A stretch of DNA of 64,000 bases, from NCBI GenBank assembly GCA_040285745.1, contig JAUFOR010000003.1, positions 248,001 through 312,000 on the forward strand, read 5' to 3'. Under the pieces are notes generated by a model that saw only the letters and a program-made list of their open reading frames with translations, did no database searches and had not been told where the DNA came from. This document shows positions 38,797-48,224 of the stretch, in pieces. This stretch comes from Barthelona sp. PCE (taxonomy: Eukaryota; Metamonada: BaSk clade). The translations under genes were made by a program, and so were the position numbers. Each line of letters opens with the position of its first letter. Positions within the stretch are counted from its first letter, which is position 1.

Positions 38797-41172
38797 ATGT
38801 ACTCTGTGAGGCACAACTTGCTTTCCAGCCTGTTAGCCCCATATTCCGCAGCGAATGAGGCCAAAACACCTGTTATTCCTCGCACACGGAATTTCACGTT
38901 CAACACACTTATGGCGGATACACCGGAAACAGAAAACGTTGTTCATAAGAGGGAAATTGTTGAAACATTGCAAATTGACGATGAAACTCTAGTTGTTCCT
39001 AAATTCAATGAATCTATTGCGCCTCATATTGATTATGAAGACCAAACAAAGGGCACAACAACTTTTAATTTCATCCGCATTAATCTAAAGGTTAACTGCG
39101 AGTCGTTAGAAATATCAAATTTTTTACCATCATTAAATAGAATTCTAGGACCGTGTTTTTTGTTTAAGAATGATTATGTGTGCGTTGAAGGCGAAGTTGA
39201 TGATAAAATGGCAGTCTTTTGCTCATTTGAAAAAGCAACCCCTGTTCATCAGCATTCCATGTTCATATTTACGTATTTTAGACATTTTCCAGCATTTTCA
39301 AACCGTGATCTCTCACTGAAAATCACTGAAACCCTTGCTAAAGGAAGTTTTGAAACACCTGATTTCTCTTTTTTGAACAATCACAAGTTGATAGTAACTA
39401 TGCTAACACCATTTGTTTATGATGCAGAGTGTGTGACAACATATTCGCGCCAGTCACGTGTGTTTATTAATGTATTTGAAGGAGAAATTGCTATATTATT
39501 AAAGGAAAACAACTTACAAACAGACGGGTATTTTGAGAATTATTCAGTCGTTCAAATCATTTTTGATTCATATGATGTTCTGAAATGGGAAGGTAACAGT
39601 CTGTTCCTTGCCCCTCTGATGTTGGTGTTTAGCAATGAAGAAAAGCAACGTTTAATTAAACAAATTGAATCATTACGTGTTTTGGATTATTTTGCCAATT
39701 ATTTTTGCAGCCAACCCCCTCCACAAGATAATCCTCTAAATATCACCGATGACTTCCCTGAGATAGATACAGCACCCAGTCCAATGGATCAATTGATGAA
39801 CATTGACGATTCAGTTCCTGGAATGTTGGACACACCCTTGTTCGATGCTGCTCAAGTTGTCTCTCTTGAAGTAAGTGATCCTCTGCTGATTAAGCATAAC
39901 TCAGATCTGAGGCAGAATGAGGAACTGGTTACAAATATAGATCATGATCCCAGTGATTTCATTACTCCAGCTGTCGAGTCACAGTATACGATGGAACGCA
40001 TGGATCCGTCACCCGCCCCAGCCCCGTCTACAGTGGTTGATGAAAGTGAGATACAGACCCCATTCTATGACTTTGGTACAAATTATCGCCCAATAGAAAG
40101 TAATGCACAAATAGTGCCTGAGGAAACACCCGAGTATAATCCTTACGAGACTCCCGATGTTAACCCTTACGAAACACCGTATATTGATCAGCACAGTAAT
40201 ATTGCCGTTGTAATGGAAGCTGATGACACTCCTATATTGGAATTATCAACCGAGATTGCTGACAACGATGATTTGGTGACACCAGTTATTAGCAGTATTC
40301 TCAAACGTGTTGAGAAGGAGATAAAAGAGGCTGTTGGGTTTAATTCTGGTCAACCAAGCATGGTTGAGTACAAATCCATGCTGCCTCTCGAGACGCCAGT
40401 TATTGAACAGCCTAATATTGCTGTTGATGAGATTACCCCAGCTCCTGTGCCGGTGGTAGCTGAAACTCTGTTAGTGGACGAGACACCTGTATTGGCAGAG
40501 GCACCAATGAAGGTAGAAACACATGTAATAGAAGAAACACCTGTGATGGACAACGTAATGGTAACGCCCAGTCACCCATGGGAAGATCTTGACGATGATG
40601 ACCTCAATGATTTGGTGATTGGTGATGAGAACGATGTAATAGAGAAACCCATCACAGTTTATAGGGATGAAGATATTTTTAAACGTCAACCTCATACACC
40701 TTTCCGACAGATTTCATTAGATGAAACACCAACAACACCAGATTCTGAAGTCATGTTGGATGCTCCTTGTATATACATGTCGCAATTGAGCGAGATCAAG
40801 CATTTTGAGCCTCAAATTGAGGAAATTTTAATTGATAGAAGAGAAGACGAGTGTGTTTTTGTCGAGGATCCTTTCGCCAGTCCTGTTACGATCACAACAT
40901 GTCAGCGTAAGAAACCTGTTGTAATTGTAAGTAATGTTCCGATGGGAACAAGGAGACCGCGCAGAAATGGACAGTCAGCTGTATCACAAAACCTTCTTTT
41001 TAACACACCCACACCTGTAGCACATAACCCAAAGTATTCGACGATCAATGATGCTCTTATTCAGCAACGGACACCAGCAGCCAACAAACACATATCATTT
41101 AATACTCCCATTATTGTAACGACTCCGGATGAAATGACACAGCCGGATTTTTTAACTGCTGACGAAATGTAA
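38797..41172 (+). CDS. large protein with globular N terminus and Thr-Pro-rich tail
   Basis: The 791-residue product starts at the ATG at 38797; an internal Met at residue 39 is a second candidate. Residues about 90-320 look globular, with alternating strands and helices and no motif I know. From about 320 onward the protein is acidic and disordered, with many (D/E)(D/E)TP or (D/E)TP motifs, including two adjacent PYETP units around nt 40135-40180. Such acidic Thr-Pro sites are typical of proline-directed kinase substrates (CDK, MAPK), so a heavily phosphorylated scaffold is likely but inferred. It ends 13 bp from the convergent dihydropyrimidinase gene. Function unknown. Confidence 0.65.
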   Translation: MYSVRHNLLSSLLAPYSAANEAKTPVIPRTRNFTFNTLMADTPETENVVHKREIVETLQIDDETLVVPKFNESIAPHIDYEDQTKGTTTFNFIRINLKVNCESLEISNFLPSLNRILGPCFLFKNDYVCVEGEVDDKMAVFCSFEKATPVHQHSMFIFTYFRHFPAFSNRDLSLKITETLAKGSFETPDFSFLNNHKLIVTMLTPFVYDAECVTTYSRQSRVFINVFEGEIAILLKENNLQTDGYFENYSVVQIIFDSYDVLKWEGNSLFLAPLMLVFSNEEKQRLIKQIESLRVLDYFANYFCSQPPPQDNPLNITDDFPEIDTAPSPMDQLMNIDDSVPGMLDTPLFDAAQVVSLEVSDPLLIKHNSDLRQNEELVTNIDHDPSDFITPAVESQYTMERMDPSPAPAPSTVVDESEIQTPFYDFGTNYRPIESNAQIVPEETPEYNPYETPDVNPYETPYIDQHSNIAVVMEADDTPILELSTEIADNDDLVTPVISSILKRVEKEIKEAVGFNSGQPSMVEYKSMLPLETPVIEQPNIAVDEITPAPVPVVAETLLVDETPVLAEAPMKVETHVIEETPVMDNVMVTPSHPWEDLDDDDLNDLVIGDENDVIEKPITVYRDEDIFKRQPHTPFRQISLDETPTTPDSEVMLDAPCIYMSQLSEIKHFEPQIEEILIDRREDECVFVEDPFASPVTITTCQRKKPVVIVSNVPMGTRRPRRNGQSAVSQNLLFNTPTPVAHNPKYSTINDALIQQRTPAANKHISFNTPIIVTTPDEMTQPDFLTADEM

Positions 41173-41185
41173 ATACGAAGGTTTA

Positions 41186-42613
41186 TTACAATTGATTAAA
41201 TAAAGGAGAAACACCGCGAGGAACAAATTTTCCATGTCCTTCAGCATCATTAACGAGCTCCTCGTTTCGCACAATAACTTTACCACGGGAAAGAACAGTG
41301 CTGGCCTTTCCCCGGCACTTGAAACCTTCCCAGGGTGAAACATCAACATTGGAACGGTGTGTTTTGGCGCTCAAAGTATGATACTTGTTACGATCCCAAA
41401 TAACAATATCAGCATCATAACCCACTTCAATAGCACCCTTGTTAGGGATACCTAAGATCTTACATGCGTTATAAGATGTCCACTGAACAAATTTCTCATA
41501 AGAAGCATGCATTTCTTCAACTAATAGAGTCCAAACGATTGTCATTCTTTCCTCAAGACCAATAGCACCGTTAGGCATCTTTCTGAAATCATGTCTACCG
41601 GGCATGCGTTGTTCAGTACTGAATGCACAATGATCAGTTGCTACAATAATAAATTCGTCAGAAAACAAAGCACCCTTGACTTCCTCATGTGTTTCTGGTT
41701 TTCTTAAAGGTGGAGAGAAGATATGTGCTGCTGCAGTAGCAAAATCATCACTGAAAGCACCTGTCCAATCCAGAGCCAAATGCGCTGCAGTGCATTCACC
41801 GACGACAACACCTCCCATACGATTTATCATTGTAATGGCCTCGGCAGCTGCGCCACAGCTGTTATGGACCACATAAAGTGGTGTTTTGGTTGCAATGGCT
41901 GCCATTCCACCATGCACAAGTGCATCGACTTCGCAATGAGGAAGTCTTGACAGTACATGACCTTGTGGGGATAAAATACCTTGAACTTCAGCGATTTCAT
42001 GTCTTCCTCTGTCAACTAAAGCGCCATTTTCAGCGTGGAGTTGAGGAAGAAGCTTATGTTTTGCACAAATATCAAGGAGCTTAAATACTGCATCGTCTCT
42101 TAACATAAGCCTATCGGGGTATGCTAAGAAGTATTTAACAGTGGTAACACCCGATTGTTTGAGTCTGACCAACTGTTCTTCAGTATTTTCATGAACATCA
42201 TGCACCATAATATGGAATGAGTAATCAACCGCACACTTGGCAGCCTTTTCGTGGTAAACATCGACACCACCGCAGTAATCGTTGTTACTGTCAGCTGCTG
42301 CATAGTCAATAATCATGGTTGTACCACCAAGCGCTGCGCAAGCAGTTCCATCAAAGAAATTATCGACTGTCTGAACATCTTTGCTTAAATCCATTTCCAG
42401 GTGAGTGTGTGGATCCACACCACCAGGCATACATACCATACCTTTGGCGTCAATAACTTCATCAAAGTTTTCCAATGGAAAAGGTGGAATATCGGGGGTA
42501 TCCTTGTTATGATGTCCTACATCCACGATTTTCTCGTCTTCTACGATGATATAACCTTTTTCGTAGGTTTTGTCGTGGCTAACAACCATTCCGTTAAAAA
42601 TAAGGGTTCTCAT
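41186..42613 (-). CDS. dihydropyrimidinase (amidohydrolase)
   Basis: Dihydropyrimidinase opens dihydrouracil and dihydrothymine (and hydantoins) to N-carbamyl-beta-amino acids, the second step of reductive pyrimidine breakdown. The 475-residue protein has the full dinuclear metal site: His69 and His71 in DPHTHLEM, Lys160 (the carbamylated lysine) in TVKYFLAYPD, His193 in LHAENG, His250 in VVHNS and Asp327 in ATDHCAFS. Tyr165 matches the catalytic tyrosine region. Length and ATG start (42613) are normal for the family. It is divergent from the gene at 42677, with 63 bp between the ATGs. Hydantoinase-like activity is possible; dihydropyrimidinase is the simplest reading in a eukaryote that also carries a nucleoside transporter here. 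Confidence 0.9.
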   Translation of the reverse strand: MRTLIFNGMVVSHDKTYEKGYIIVEDEKIVDVGHHNKDTPDIPPFPLENFDEVIDAKGMVCMPGGVDPHTHLEMDLSKDVQTVDNFFDGTACAALGGTTMIIDYAAADSNNDYCGGVDVYHEKAAKCAVDYSFHIMVHDVHENTEEQLVRLKQSGVTTVKYFLAYPDRLMLRDDAVFKLLDICAKHKLLPQLHAENGALVDRGRHEIAEVQGILSPQGHVLSRLPHCEVDALVHGGMAAIATKTPLYVVHNSCGAAAEAITMINRMGGVVVGECTAAHLALDWTGAFSDDFATAAAHIFSPPLRKPETHEEVKGALFSDEFIIVATDHCAFSTEQRMPGRHDFRKMPNGAIGLEERMTIVWTLLVEEMHASYEKFVQWTSYNACKILGIPNKGAIEVGYDADIVIWDRNKYHTLSAKTHRSNVDVSPWEGFKCRGKASTVLSRGKVIVRNEELVNDAEGHGKFVPRGVSPLFNQL

Positions 42614-42676
42614 TTAATAAGTACAGTTAAAACGTTCTGAAAAAGAACAAAAGCAGGATAAAAAGTAAAAAGAAAT

Positions 42677-43867
42677 ATGAAGCGGGAAGAAATCCGTATT
42701 ACGACATTCCCCCTTTCTACAATTATGAAACGGCTTCAAGAGGCTGCTAATTGTGCCGCTTGTGCACTAGTGAGCAGTGAGGGGGTACCAATTACGATTG
42801 AAAGCTTCAATTGCAAGAAGCCTGATTATCATGAGCTTTTTGGGTTTCATGCAGCATCAACAACCGCTGAAAACGCGAATGCAAGGGTTAAGTGCGTTCT
42901 TACTGAAGGTTATGCAATTGCATTTAATCAGACTGATTTTTTTACCATATGTATCATCCATAAAACAGAAAATTTGTTGCCAGAGTATGTGTACAACCAC
43001 ATAACAGAGTGCTTCAAGCAGATGATTAAGACATTGAGTCTGGGATCATTAAGGAAATTGGATAGGTCACAGTTGCAGCGAATAGGATCTCTTGTTGCTC
43101 CATCCAAAGCTCTTATTCGAGAATTTTTAGCGCTTTTAGTGAATGATTACATTCGTTTGTTGTTCCCATCTGTTGTAGTTGGCCAAAGTAATGAAAATCA
43201 CAGGATTAAACTGAATGCTATTTTGGATACACTTGATGCAGGATTTGTTCTGCTCATGAACAACACAACTAATATTGTTGAAGGTAAAGTAGGCAAAATA
43301 CCAAGAACTCTGCAATCGTTTATCTTTCCATATTTATGCACTCTTTCTAGTTACTCATTTTGTTCATCGTCTCTACCTGTACGTATTGAAGAGGAAAAGT
43401 ACGTGTTGCACATTGTGAAACTTTCGAATACATTGAGTCTTGTATTACTAACACAACACCACATACCAATACGTGATGTTCGTATTGCAGCTGATGCATT
43501 TGGGTTAGAGACCGCGTTGCCAACGTTTCTATTAGATGACGAGGACGACCAAGTAATTGGAAGAGTAGAGTTTAAGAGTGATGTAGTACGCTTAGGTCTT
43601 AATGCTGCCAATATCGATTTCATTCTCAATCAATCATTGCAAGATTCTGTGCTCAACGATTCGCTGGCTGATTTCCACAGCATGTTGCGTAACCCAACGA
43701 GTAATCCGTTTGTTAGCGCTTGTGTTTTAGAGAAATTGAAGAAACATAACCCTAAGGGATCACAACACATGCATATTACAAATAATCATATTTTACTCGG
43801 AAAAGAAAGCGAATTTATTGGTTTAAAGGTTGATACTCCATTATGGGATGTTGAACGTTTTATCTAA
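42677..43867 (+). CDS. unknown protein, possibly longin/roadblock-like
   Basis: The 396-residue protein starts at the ATG at 42677, after an A-rich leader. The first 120 residues alternate strands and helices (CAACALVSSEGVPITIE, then FTICIIHK, then a long helix) in a way that recalls longin or roadblock folds of trafficking and GTPase-regulator proteins. This is a guess from pattern only. There is no signal peptide or membrane span. Its stop is 4 bp from the stop of the convergent eIF2D gene. Function unknown. Confidence 0.6.
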   Translation: MKREEIRITTFPLSTIMKRLQEAANCAACALVSSEGVPITIESFNCKKPDYHELFGFHAASTTAENANARVKCVLTEGYAIAFNQTDFFTICIIHKTENLLPEYVYNHITECFKQMIKTLSLGSLRKLDRSQLQRIGSLVAPSKALIREFLALLVNDYIRLLFPSVVVGQSNENHRIKLNAILDTLDAGFVLLMNNTTNIVEGKVGKIPRTLQSFIFPYLCTLSSYSFCSSSLPVRIEEEKYVLHIVKLSNTLSLVLLTQHHIPIRDVRIAADAFGLETALPTFLLDDEDDQVIGRVEFKSDVVRLGLNAANIDFILNQSLQDSVLNDSLADFHSMLRNPTSNPFVSACVLEKLKKHNPKGSQHMHITNNHILLGKESEFIGLKVDTPLWDVERFI

Positions 43868-43871
43868 CGAT

Positions 43872-45542
43872 TTAGCGACGCTTTCTTTTCTTATTTGCTT
43901 GATTACTTACCCTTTTAGGGATCTCTGTTGTTACCATATCTTCTGGAATACCAACTCGTTCAACTAAATACTCAGCCAATTCGTTAACCAGTAATCCACT
44001 CATTGTAACAACTAAGCAGTCTGCTTTACCCATACCATAGTCAGCACCGGTAGTGATGGTGGCACGCGTGGCATGTTTCTGACGAAGATTTCTGGTGAAC
44101 TCTTCCATATCAAGACCCCAACGATCAAGACCAAAGATTGCTGTTGTGAATTTTCGTGAAGCACGAATAGAGGCAGTGATACGAATAGGCTCAGCGTTTG
44201 CAACGGTGATTTTACCATCTTGTCTGGTCAAACGTAAACGGGTCTTGGCTTTTCTGAGCATACACTTGATAACATCTTCAAATTGCATTTGTGTACCAAT
44301 GTGGTTCTCAATACCATTAATAAATGACAGGGCGCTCTCAACATACACGTTAACCTTGTCCATCTCAACAGTTGACTCATCAAAGTCCTCTTCAGCACGC
44401 TCACGTTCTTCGTAAATAACGTACTTCTCGAGTGCAGCGCAAAGAAACTGCTCATCAACATACTGCTTGCGCATGATTGCGACGCGCCTGTTTTGCATTT
44501 GTGTAAATTCTTCAGGTGATGTTGCAACGGCAGCAATAGAAGGTCTCGAAATAACCCTGAGTACAATGTCCTGTAACTGATACACCTTTTCGATGCTCTC
44601 AAACTTGGCAGATGAACCCATTTCACGCTTTCCACCTGTAGATTCAAGGATTTCACTGATCTCTTCAGTTGGATGGAAACCCAAAACAACAACTTCTCCC
44701 TTCTTTCCGGACATGGTACTGGCAATTCTGTGGCTGACGAGCTCGTCAAAGGCCTCCTTGCACTGGACCTCGGTCATGTTGAGGTTATTCTCCATTCTGT
44801 TCAAATAAAAGCTATCATAGGGTTCAGGATATGCAAAAGCTGGGATACTGGACATAGCAACGGCGAGTTTGATGGCGTTTGCGCTGAGCTCATCGGTGTT
44901 TTCGTCTTCGACCTCCTCCTTGACACCGCCTTCTGTGGGGATTAAGTCAACTGGCATGTTCTGAGGACCTAATTTCCATAGGTTATCATTCAGGATATGA
45001 ATGAGCTCGATGGCACGGCCCTTCTGACCGTTCTGGACGGCTCTAGCGAGTTGAGAGCTGGACATTTCAGCGCGACCAACGGCGATAGGACCAGAACCAC
45101 CAATAACACTAACAATAACATAGTCTCCTGCTTCGAACTCCATGTTGAATCCGCCCTCGTCGTTAAGGAGAACACCAGGAATCATTAAAGGAGGCACACT
45201 TTCTTTCATGAGGAAAGCAACTGTTCTTGCAAGAATAGGAATAACAGGGAAATTGACAGGGCCTCTGTGGAGTGCGTACAGAGATGGAAGGAAATCCTTG
45301 TGACCTGTAACATCGAATACAAGGGGGATGTAACCACTTCCACTTTCACTTGACTGAACGCAATAAAGATCAACTCTGGGGTCCAAACGGACAGAATGAA
45401 GCTGCTCGCCTTGGGGGAACCATCCTGCAATCTCTTCGTCTGTTAAGAAGGGTAAAAACTTCTTAATATCTTTTGTGAGTTTCTTTTGCACTGAACTCTT
45501 GCAATGAGCTGAACGCTTAACCTTGACTGGCCTTTCAAACAT
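43872..45542 (-). CDS. EIF2D: translation initiation factor eIF2D (ligatin/Tma64)
   Basis: eIF2D delivers tRNA to the ribosomal P site without GTP and recycles 40S subunits. The 556-residue product begins MFERPVKVKRSAHCKSS, aligning with the family N terminus (MF..., basic, Ser/Lys), so I chose the ATG at 45542 over the longer open frame. A DUF1947-PUA region follows to about residue 185, with the ILNDNLWKLG motif at its end, then an acidic linker, winged-helix/SWIB-type helices in the middle, and a C-terminal SUI1/eIF1-like domain (about 455-545, with RKFTTAIFGLDRWGLD and ADYGMGKADCLVV) ending in a basic tail. The four-part order is that of eIF2D. It acts in the cytosol. Confidence 0.88.
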   Translation of the reverse strand: MFERPVKVKRSAHCKSSVQKKLTKDIKKFLPFLTDEEIAGWFPQGEQLHSVRLDPRVDLYCVQSSESGSGYIPLVFDVTGHKDFLPSLYALHRGPVNFPVIPILARTVAFLMKESVPPLMIPGVLLNDEGGFNMEFEAGDYVIVSVIGGSGPIAVGRAEMSSSQLARAVQNGQKGRAIELIHILNDNLWKLGPQNMPVDLIPTEGGVKEEVEDENTDELSANAIKLAVAMSSIPAFAYPEPYDSFYLNRMENNLNMTEVQCKEAFDELVSHRIASTMSGKKGEVVVLGFHPTEEISEILESTGGKREMGSSAKFESIEKVYQLQDIVLRVISRPSIAAVATSPEEFTQMQNRRVAIMRKQYVDEQFLCAALEKYVIYEERERAEEDFDESTVEMDKVNVYVESALSFINGIENHIGTQMQFEDVIKCMLRKAKTRLRLTRQDGKITVANAEPIRITASIRASRKFTTAIFGLDRWGLDMEEFTRNLRQKHATRATITTGADYGMGKADCLVVTMSGLLVNELAEYLVERVGIPEDMVTTEIPKRVSNQANKKRKRR

Positions 45543-45714
45543 GTGTAAAAAAACGGAAAACCGGTGCTTCAAACGTGAAAAGGGATCAAGTTATAGAATG
45601 ACTTAAAAATCAATTTCTAACTTAGCATGAAGTGGAAAGTCCATTGAAAATGGCTAGTACTTTGATCAGAGATAAAAAACCTTTATTGTATTAAGGGATA
45701 AACAATTGGATTTA

Positions 45715-48072
45715 TTAAAACTCAACCTTATTCTCAAAGGCTTCAAATTCTTCACACATGTTATCCCATGTCCAATGAGAAGATGCTAGGTTCTGAAGAG
45801 CAGAAGGAATTTCATCACGAGGAACACGTAACTGATCACCTGAATCACGATCACGAATGGTAGCGGAACCATCCTCAAGTGACTGAGTATCAAACGTCAC
45901 AGCGTAAGGAATACCAATCTCATCAGTACGAGCATATCTCTTACCAATAGAAATATTAGCGGTTTCAGTGATCGACTTGATGTTAAGGCGATGACAGTGT
46001 TCTTTCACTTCTCTGACCAAAGACAATGTCTTTTCGCAGTCTGCCCTAAGAGGAATGATAACGAAAGAAGCGGGAGCAATGGCAATAGGGAATTCAAAAT
46101 AAATGCGACGAGCATCAGTGGGACGAACACGGAAACAGTGCTCCCAAACGGTGTAAAGCACACGGCCGACACCGAACGAGGGCTCAATTACAGCAGGGAC
46201 AACGAACTCACCTGTAACAGTGCTTTCTTCCCAGATGAACTCAACATCATTTGAAATGTTGTGACCATTGAACTCGAATTCACCCTTTTCCTTAAGCTCG
46301 TTCATGGAAATCAGCTCCTCTTCAGAAGCTTCAGCGAGCAAAGTAGTGAGGTCTCCAAATTGTTTCCTAAGAACACGACCAAGAACCTTTTTGTTAGGAG
46401 TTGCAACGAACTTGCGCACAATCTTTGGCTCGGGGTAATCGATGAATGCACGAAGATCAGCGCCACAACCCTTCATATGAGCGTTGAGATCGTAAGCATG
46501 ACGATCGGCAAAGCCAGCAATCTCAGTCCAACCGTAAGAGAGGAGGGACTCAGCATCCCAACAATCAGAAGCATAATGAGACATCTGGTGGTCAAGGTGC
46601 TGTCTGAAACGAAGACGTTCGGGGTCAATACCAATTTCTGTGAAGAAAAGTTTTGCACGACCAAGGAAATAAGCTAACCAGACGTTCTTTAAGTGGCCCT
46701 GCTCCAGGGCATCCTTGACGGTGACCAACAGGGGTTCACCACCAGCGTTCTGTCTTTCGCGATCAAACAAAGGTAGAACAACATCTTCAACGGTGTATAA
46801 CAGAGGGCATTCGGAACCATGTGGAGAGTGGAAGAACTCCAGTTCAGCCATCATGAACTCACGTAGTCTCAGGAGACCGGAACGGGGAGCAATTTCATTT
46901 CTGAACGCAATACCCAGTTGAGCTCCACCGAAGGGCAATTTCTTACCGTTCTCAGCATACAAACGCTGGAAGTTAACAAACAGACCCTGTGCTGTCTCTG
47001 GGCGAAGGAAACCGACTGACTTTCCTGAAGGACCAATGGACGTCTTGAACATGAGGTTGAAATCAAACGGATTTAAAAGACGATGCTTGGCCTTCTCTTC
47101 ATCCTTCATGTCTTCGTAGCTGACGTTGGGGTTGTAAATCTCAAAGCAGGACATAAGTTTGCCCATTTCTTCAACCTTCAATCCGTCAACAGCAACCATA
47201 AGAGCATCAAGATTTTCCTTTGATTCGAGATCATCAAGTAAATGAACGTTCTCCTCGGGGGCTTGTTCTCTGAGGGTTTGGAGGGCGGCAGCACGCTCTT
47301 CTTCATTGAGAGCTAAAAGCTTCTCGATCTGATCCTCAAGGAGGTGATCAGCTCTGAAATGCTCAACGGGTGTGACGTTCTCATCAGCAACCATAGCATC
47401 AGTAAAACGCTTGACGTGACCACTTGCCTTAAGAACTGGTTCAGGGGTCAGAGCAGTACATTTCATCATGTATACGTTATCACGGACAAAGTGTCTCTTC
47501 CAAAGATCGAGTTCGCGGGATTCCATCTGTGTACCCTGGGGACCGTAGTCATACAGACCCTTGACACCAGCATAGATCTCAAAAGATGGACAAATGAAAA
47601 ACCTGTGACGAAGAACACGGTTTAGGATCGCACGGAAGTGAATAACGGGACTGAATGATGGGAAAAACCACTTCAAGTCACGCTCAACGTCTTCAATGGT
47701 CTTGGATCCGTAACCAGAACCAAATTCAGGATTCTTGGAAGATGTAAAGGGAAGAGCACCTTCCCTGACAGGGTTGGTGAACACTTCAGGACCGACAAGA
47801 TCACTCCAAACATCAACAGCATGGAAATGAGCAAGAACGAAAGCATTAACCTTCTTCTTGGTCACAGTGCTTAAAAGTGCAGGCCAGTATTCGGCTTCAA
47901 CGTGTTCGGAGAAGATCTCTTCAGCCTGTTGCTTGGAAATCTTAATCTTATCTTTGACAGCGACAACGATACCCTCATTCTGCAAGAAGTCGTAGACATC
48001 AGGCAGTTGCTTGTTCATACCGGGCATGAGGAAACCAACGGTATATTGAAAAAAATCATCACGGAAACGCAT
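45715..48072 (-). CDS. GARS: glycyl-tRNA synthetase with N-terminal NDPK-like domain
   Basis: This class II enzyme charges tRNA-Gly. The eukaryotic GlyRS core begins near residue 145, with the FEIYAGVKGLYDYGPQG signature. Motif 2 is near 391 (FRNEIAPRSGLLRLREF), motif 3 near 630 (EPSFGVGRVLYTVWEH), and a C-terminal anticodon-binding domain has RYARTDEIGIPYAVTFD. In place of a WHEP domain, residues 1-138 look like a nucleoside diphosphate kinase domain: a QQAEEIFSEH helix, FVLAHFHAVDVW, LVGPEVFTNP and IEDVERDLKWFFP match the NDPK order. The active-site NxxHGSD motif appears as SGYGSKT, with Tyr where the phospho-accepting His should be, and the KPD lysine is replaced by Met. The domain is thus probably inactive. 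The ATG at 48072 follows a TATA-like element. Length is 785 residues. Confidence 0.92.
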   Translation of the reverse strand: MRFRDDFFQYTVGFLMPGMNKQLPDVYDFLQNEGIVVAVKDKIKISKQQAEEIFSEHVEAEYWPALLSTVTKKKVNAFVLAHFHAVDVWSDLVGPEVFTNPVREGALPFTSSKNPEFGSGYGSKTIEDVERDLKWFFPSFSPVIHFRAILNRVLRHRFFICPSFEIYAGVKGLYDYGPQGTQMESRELDLWKRHFVRDNVYMMKCTALTPEPVLKASGHVKRFTDAMVADENVTPVEHFRADHLLEDQIEKLLALNEEERAAALQTLREQAPEENVHLLDDLESKENLDALMVAVDGLKVEEMGKLMSCFEIYNPNVSYEDMKDEEKAKHRLLNPFDFNLMFKTSIGPSGKSVGFLRPETAQGLFVNFQRLYAENGKKLPFGGAQLGIAFRNEIAPRSGLLRLREFMMAELEFFHSPHGSECPLLYTVEDVVLPLFDRERQNAGGEPLLVTVKDALEQGHLKNVWLAYFLGRAKLFFTEIGIDPERLRFRQHLDHQMSHYASDCWDAESLLSYGWTEIAGFADRHAYDLNAHMKGCGADLRAFIDYPEPKIVRKFVATPNKKVLGRVLRKQFGDLTTLLAEASEEELISMNELKEKGEFEFNGHNISNDVEFIWEESTVTGEFVVPAVIEPSFGVGRVLYTVWEHCFRVRPTDARRIYFEFPIAIAPASFVIIPLRADCEKTLSLVREVKEHCHRLNIKSITETANISIGKRYARTDEIGIPYAVTFDTQSLEDGSATIRDRDSGDQLRVPRDEIPSALQNLASSHWTWDNMCEEFEAFENKVEF

Positions 48073-48082
48073 TGTAAAGGGA

Positions 48083-48090
48083 TAAATATA
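48083..48090 (-). promoter_or_regulatory. TATA-like element upstream of glycyl-tRNA synthetase
   Basis: On the minus strand TATATTTA lies about 11 bp before the ATG at 48072. Its position matches the A/T-rich elements seen close to other ATGs here. Inferred promoter only. Confidence 0.3.
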
Positions 48091-48224
48091 AAAATGCCGG
48101 ACCTTTTTTCGATCCTTGTCCCTCTTGAAGGCTCTTCATCTTTTATGTTGGACAACACCTTCCAACAACTTTACAATGATTGTTTTTCCTTTATAATACT
48201 CTTTCAAGTTGTTTTTTTTACATA

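Noticed and set aside
42677-43867. Definite longin-domain trafficking protein
   Set aside because: Only the strand-helix rhythm suggests it; there is no diagnostic motif, so it is left as unknown.
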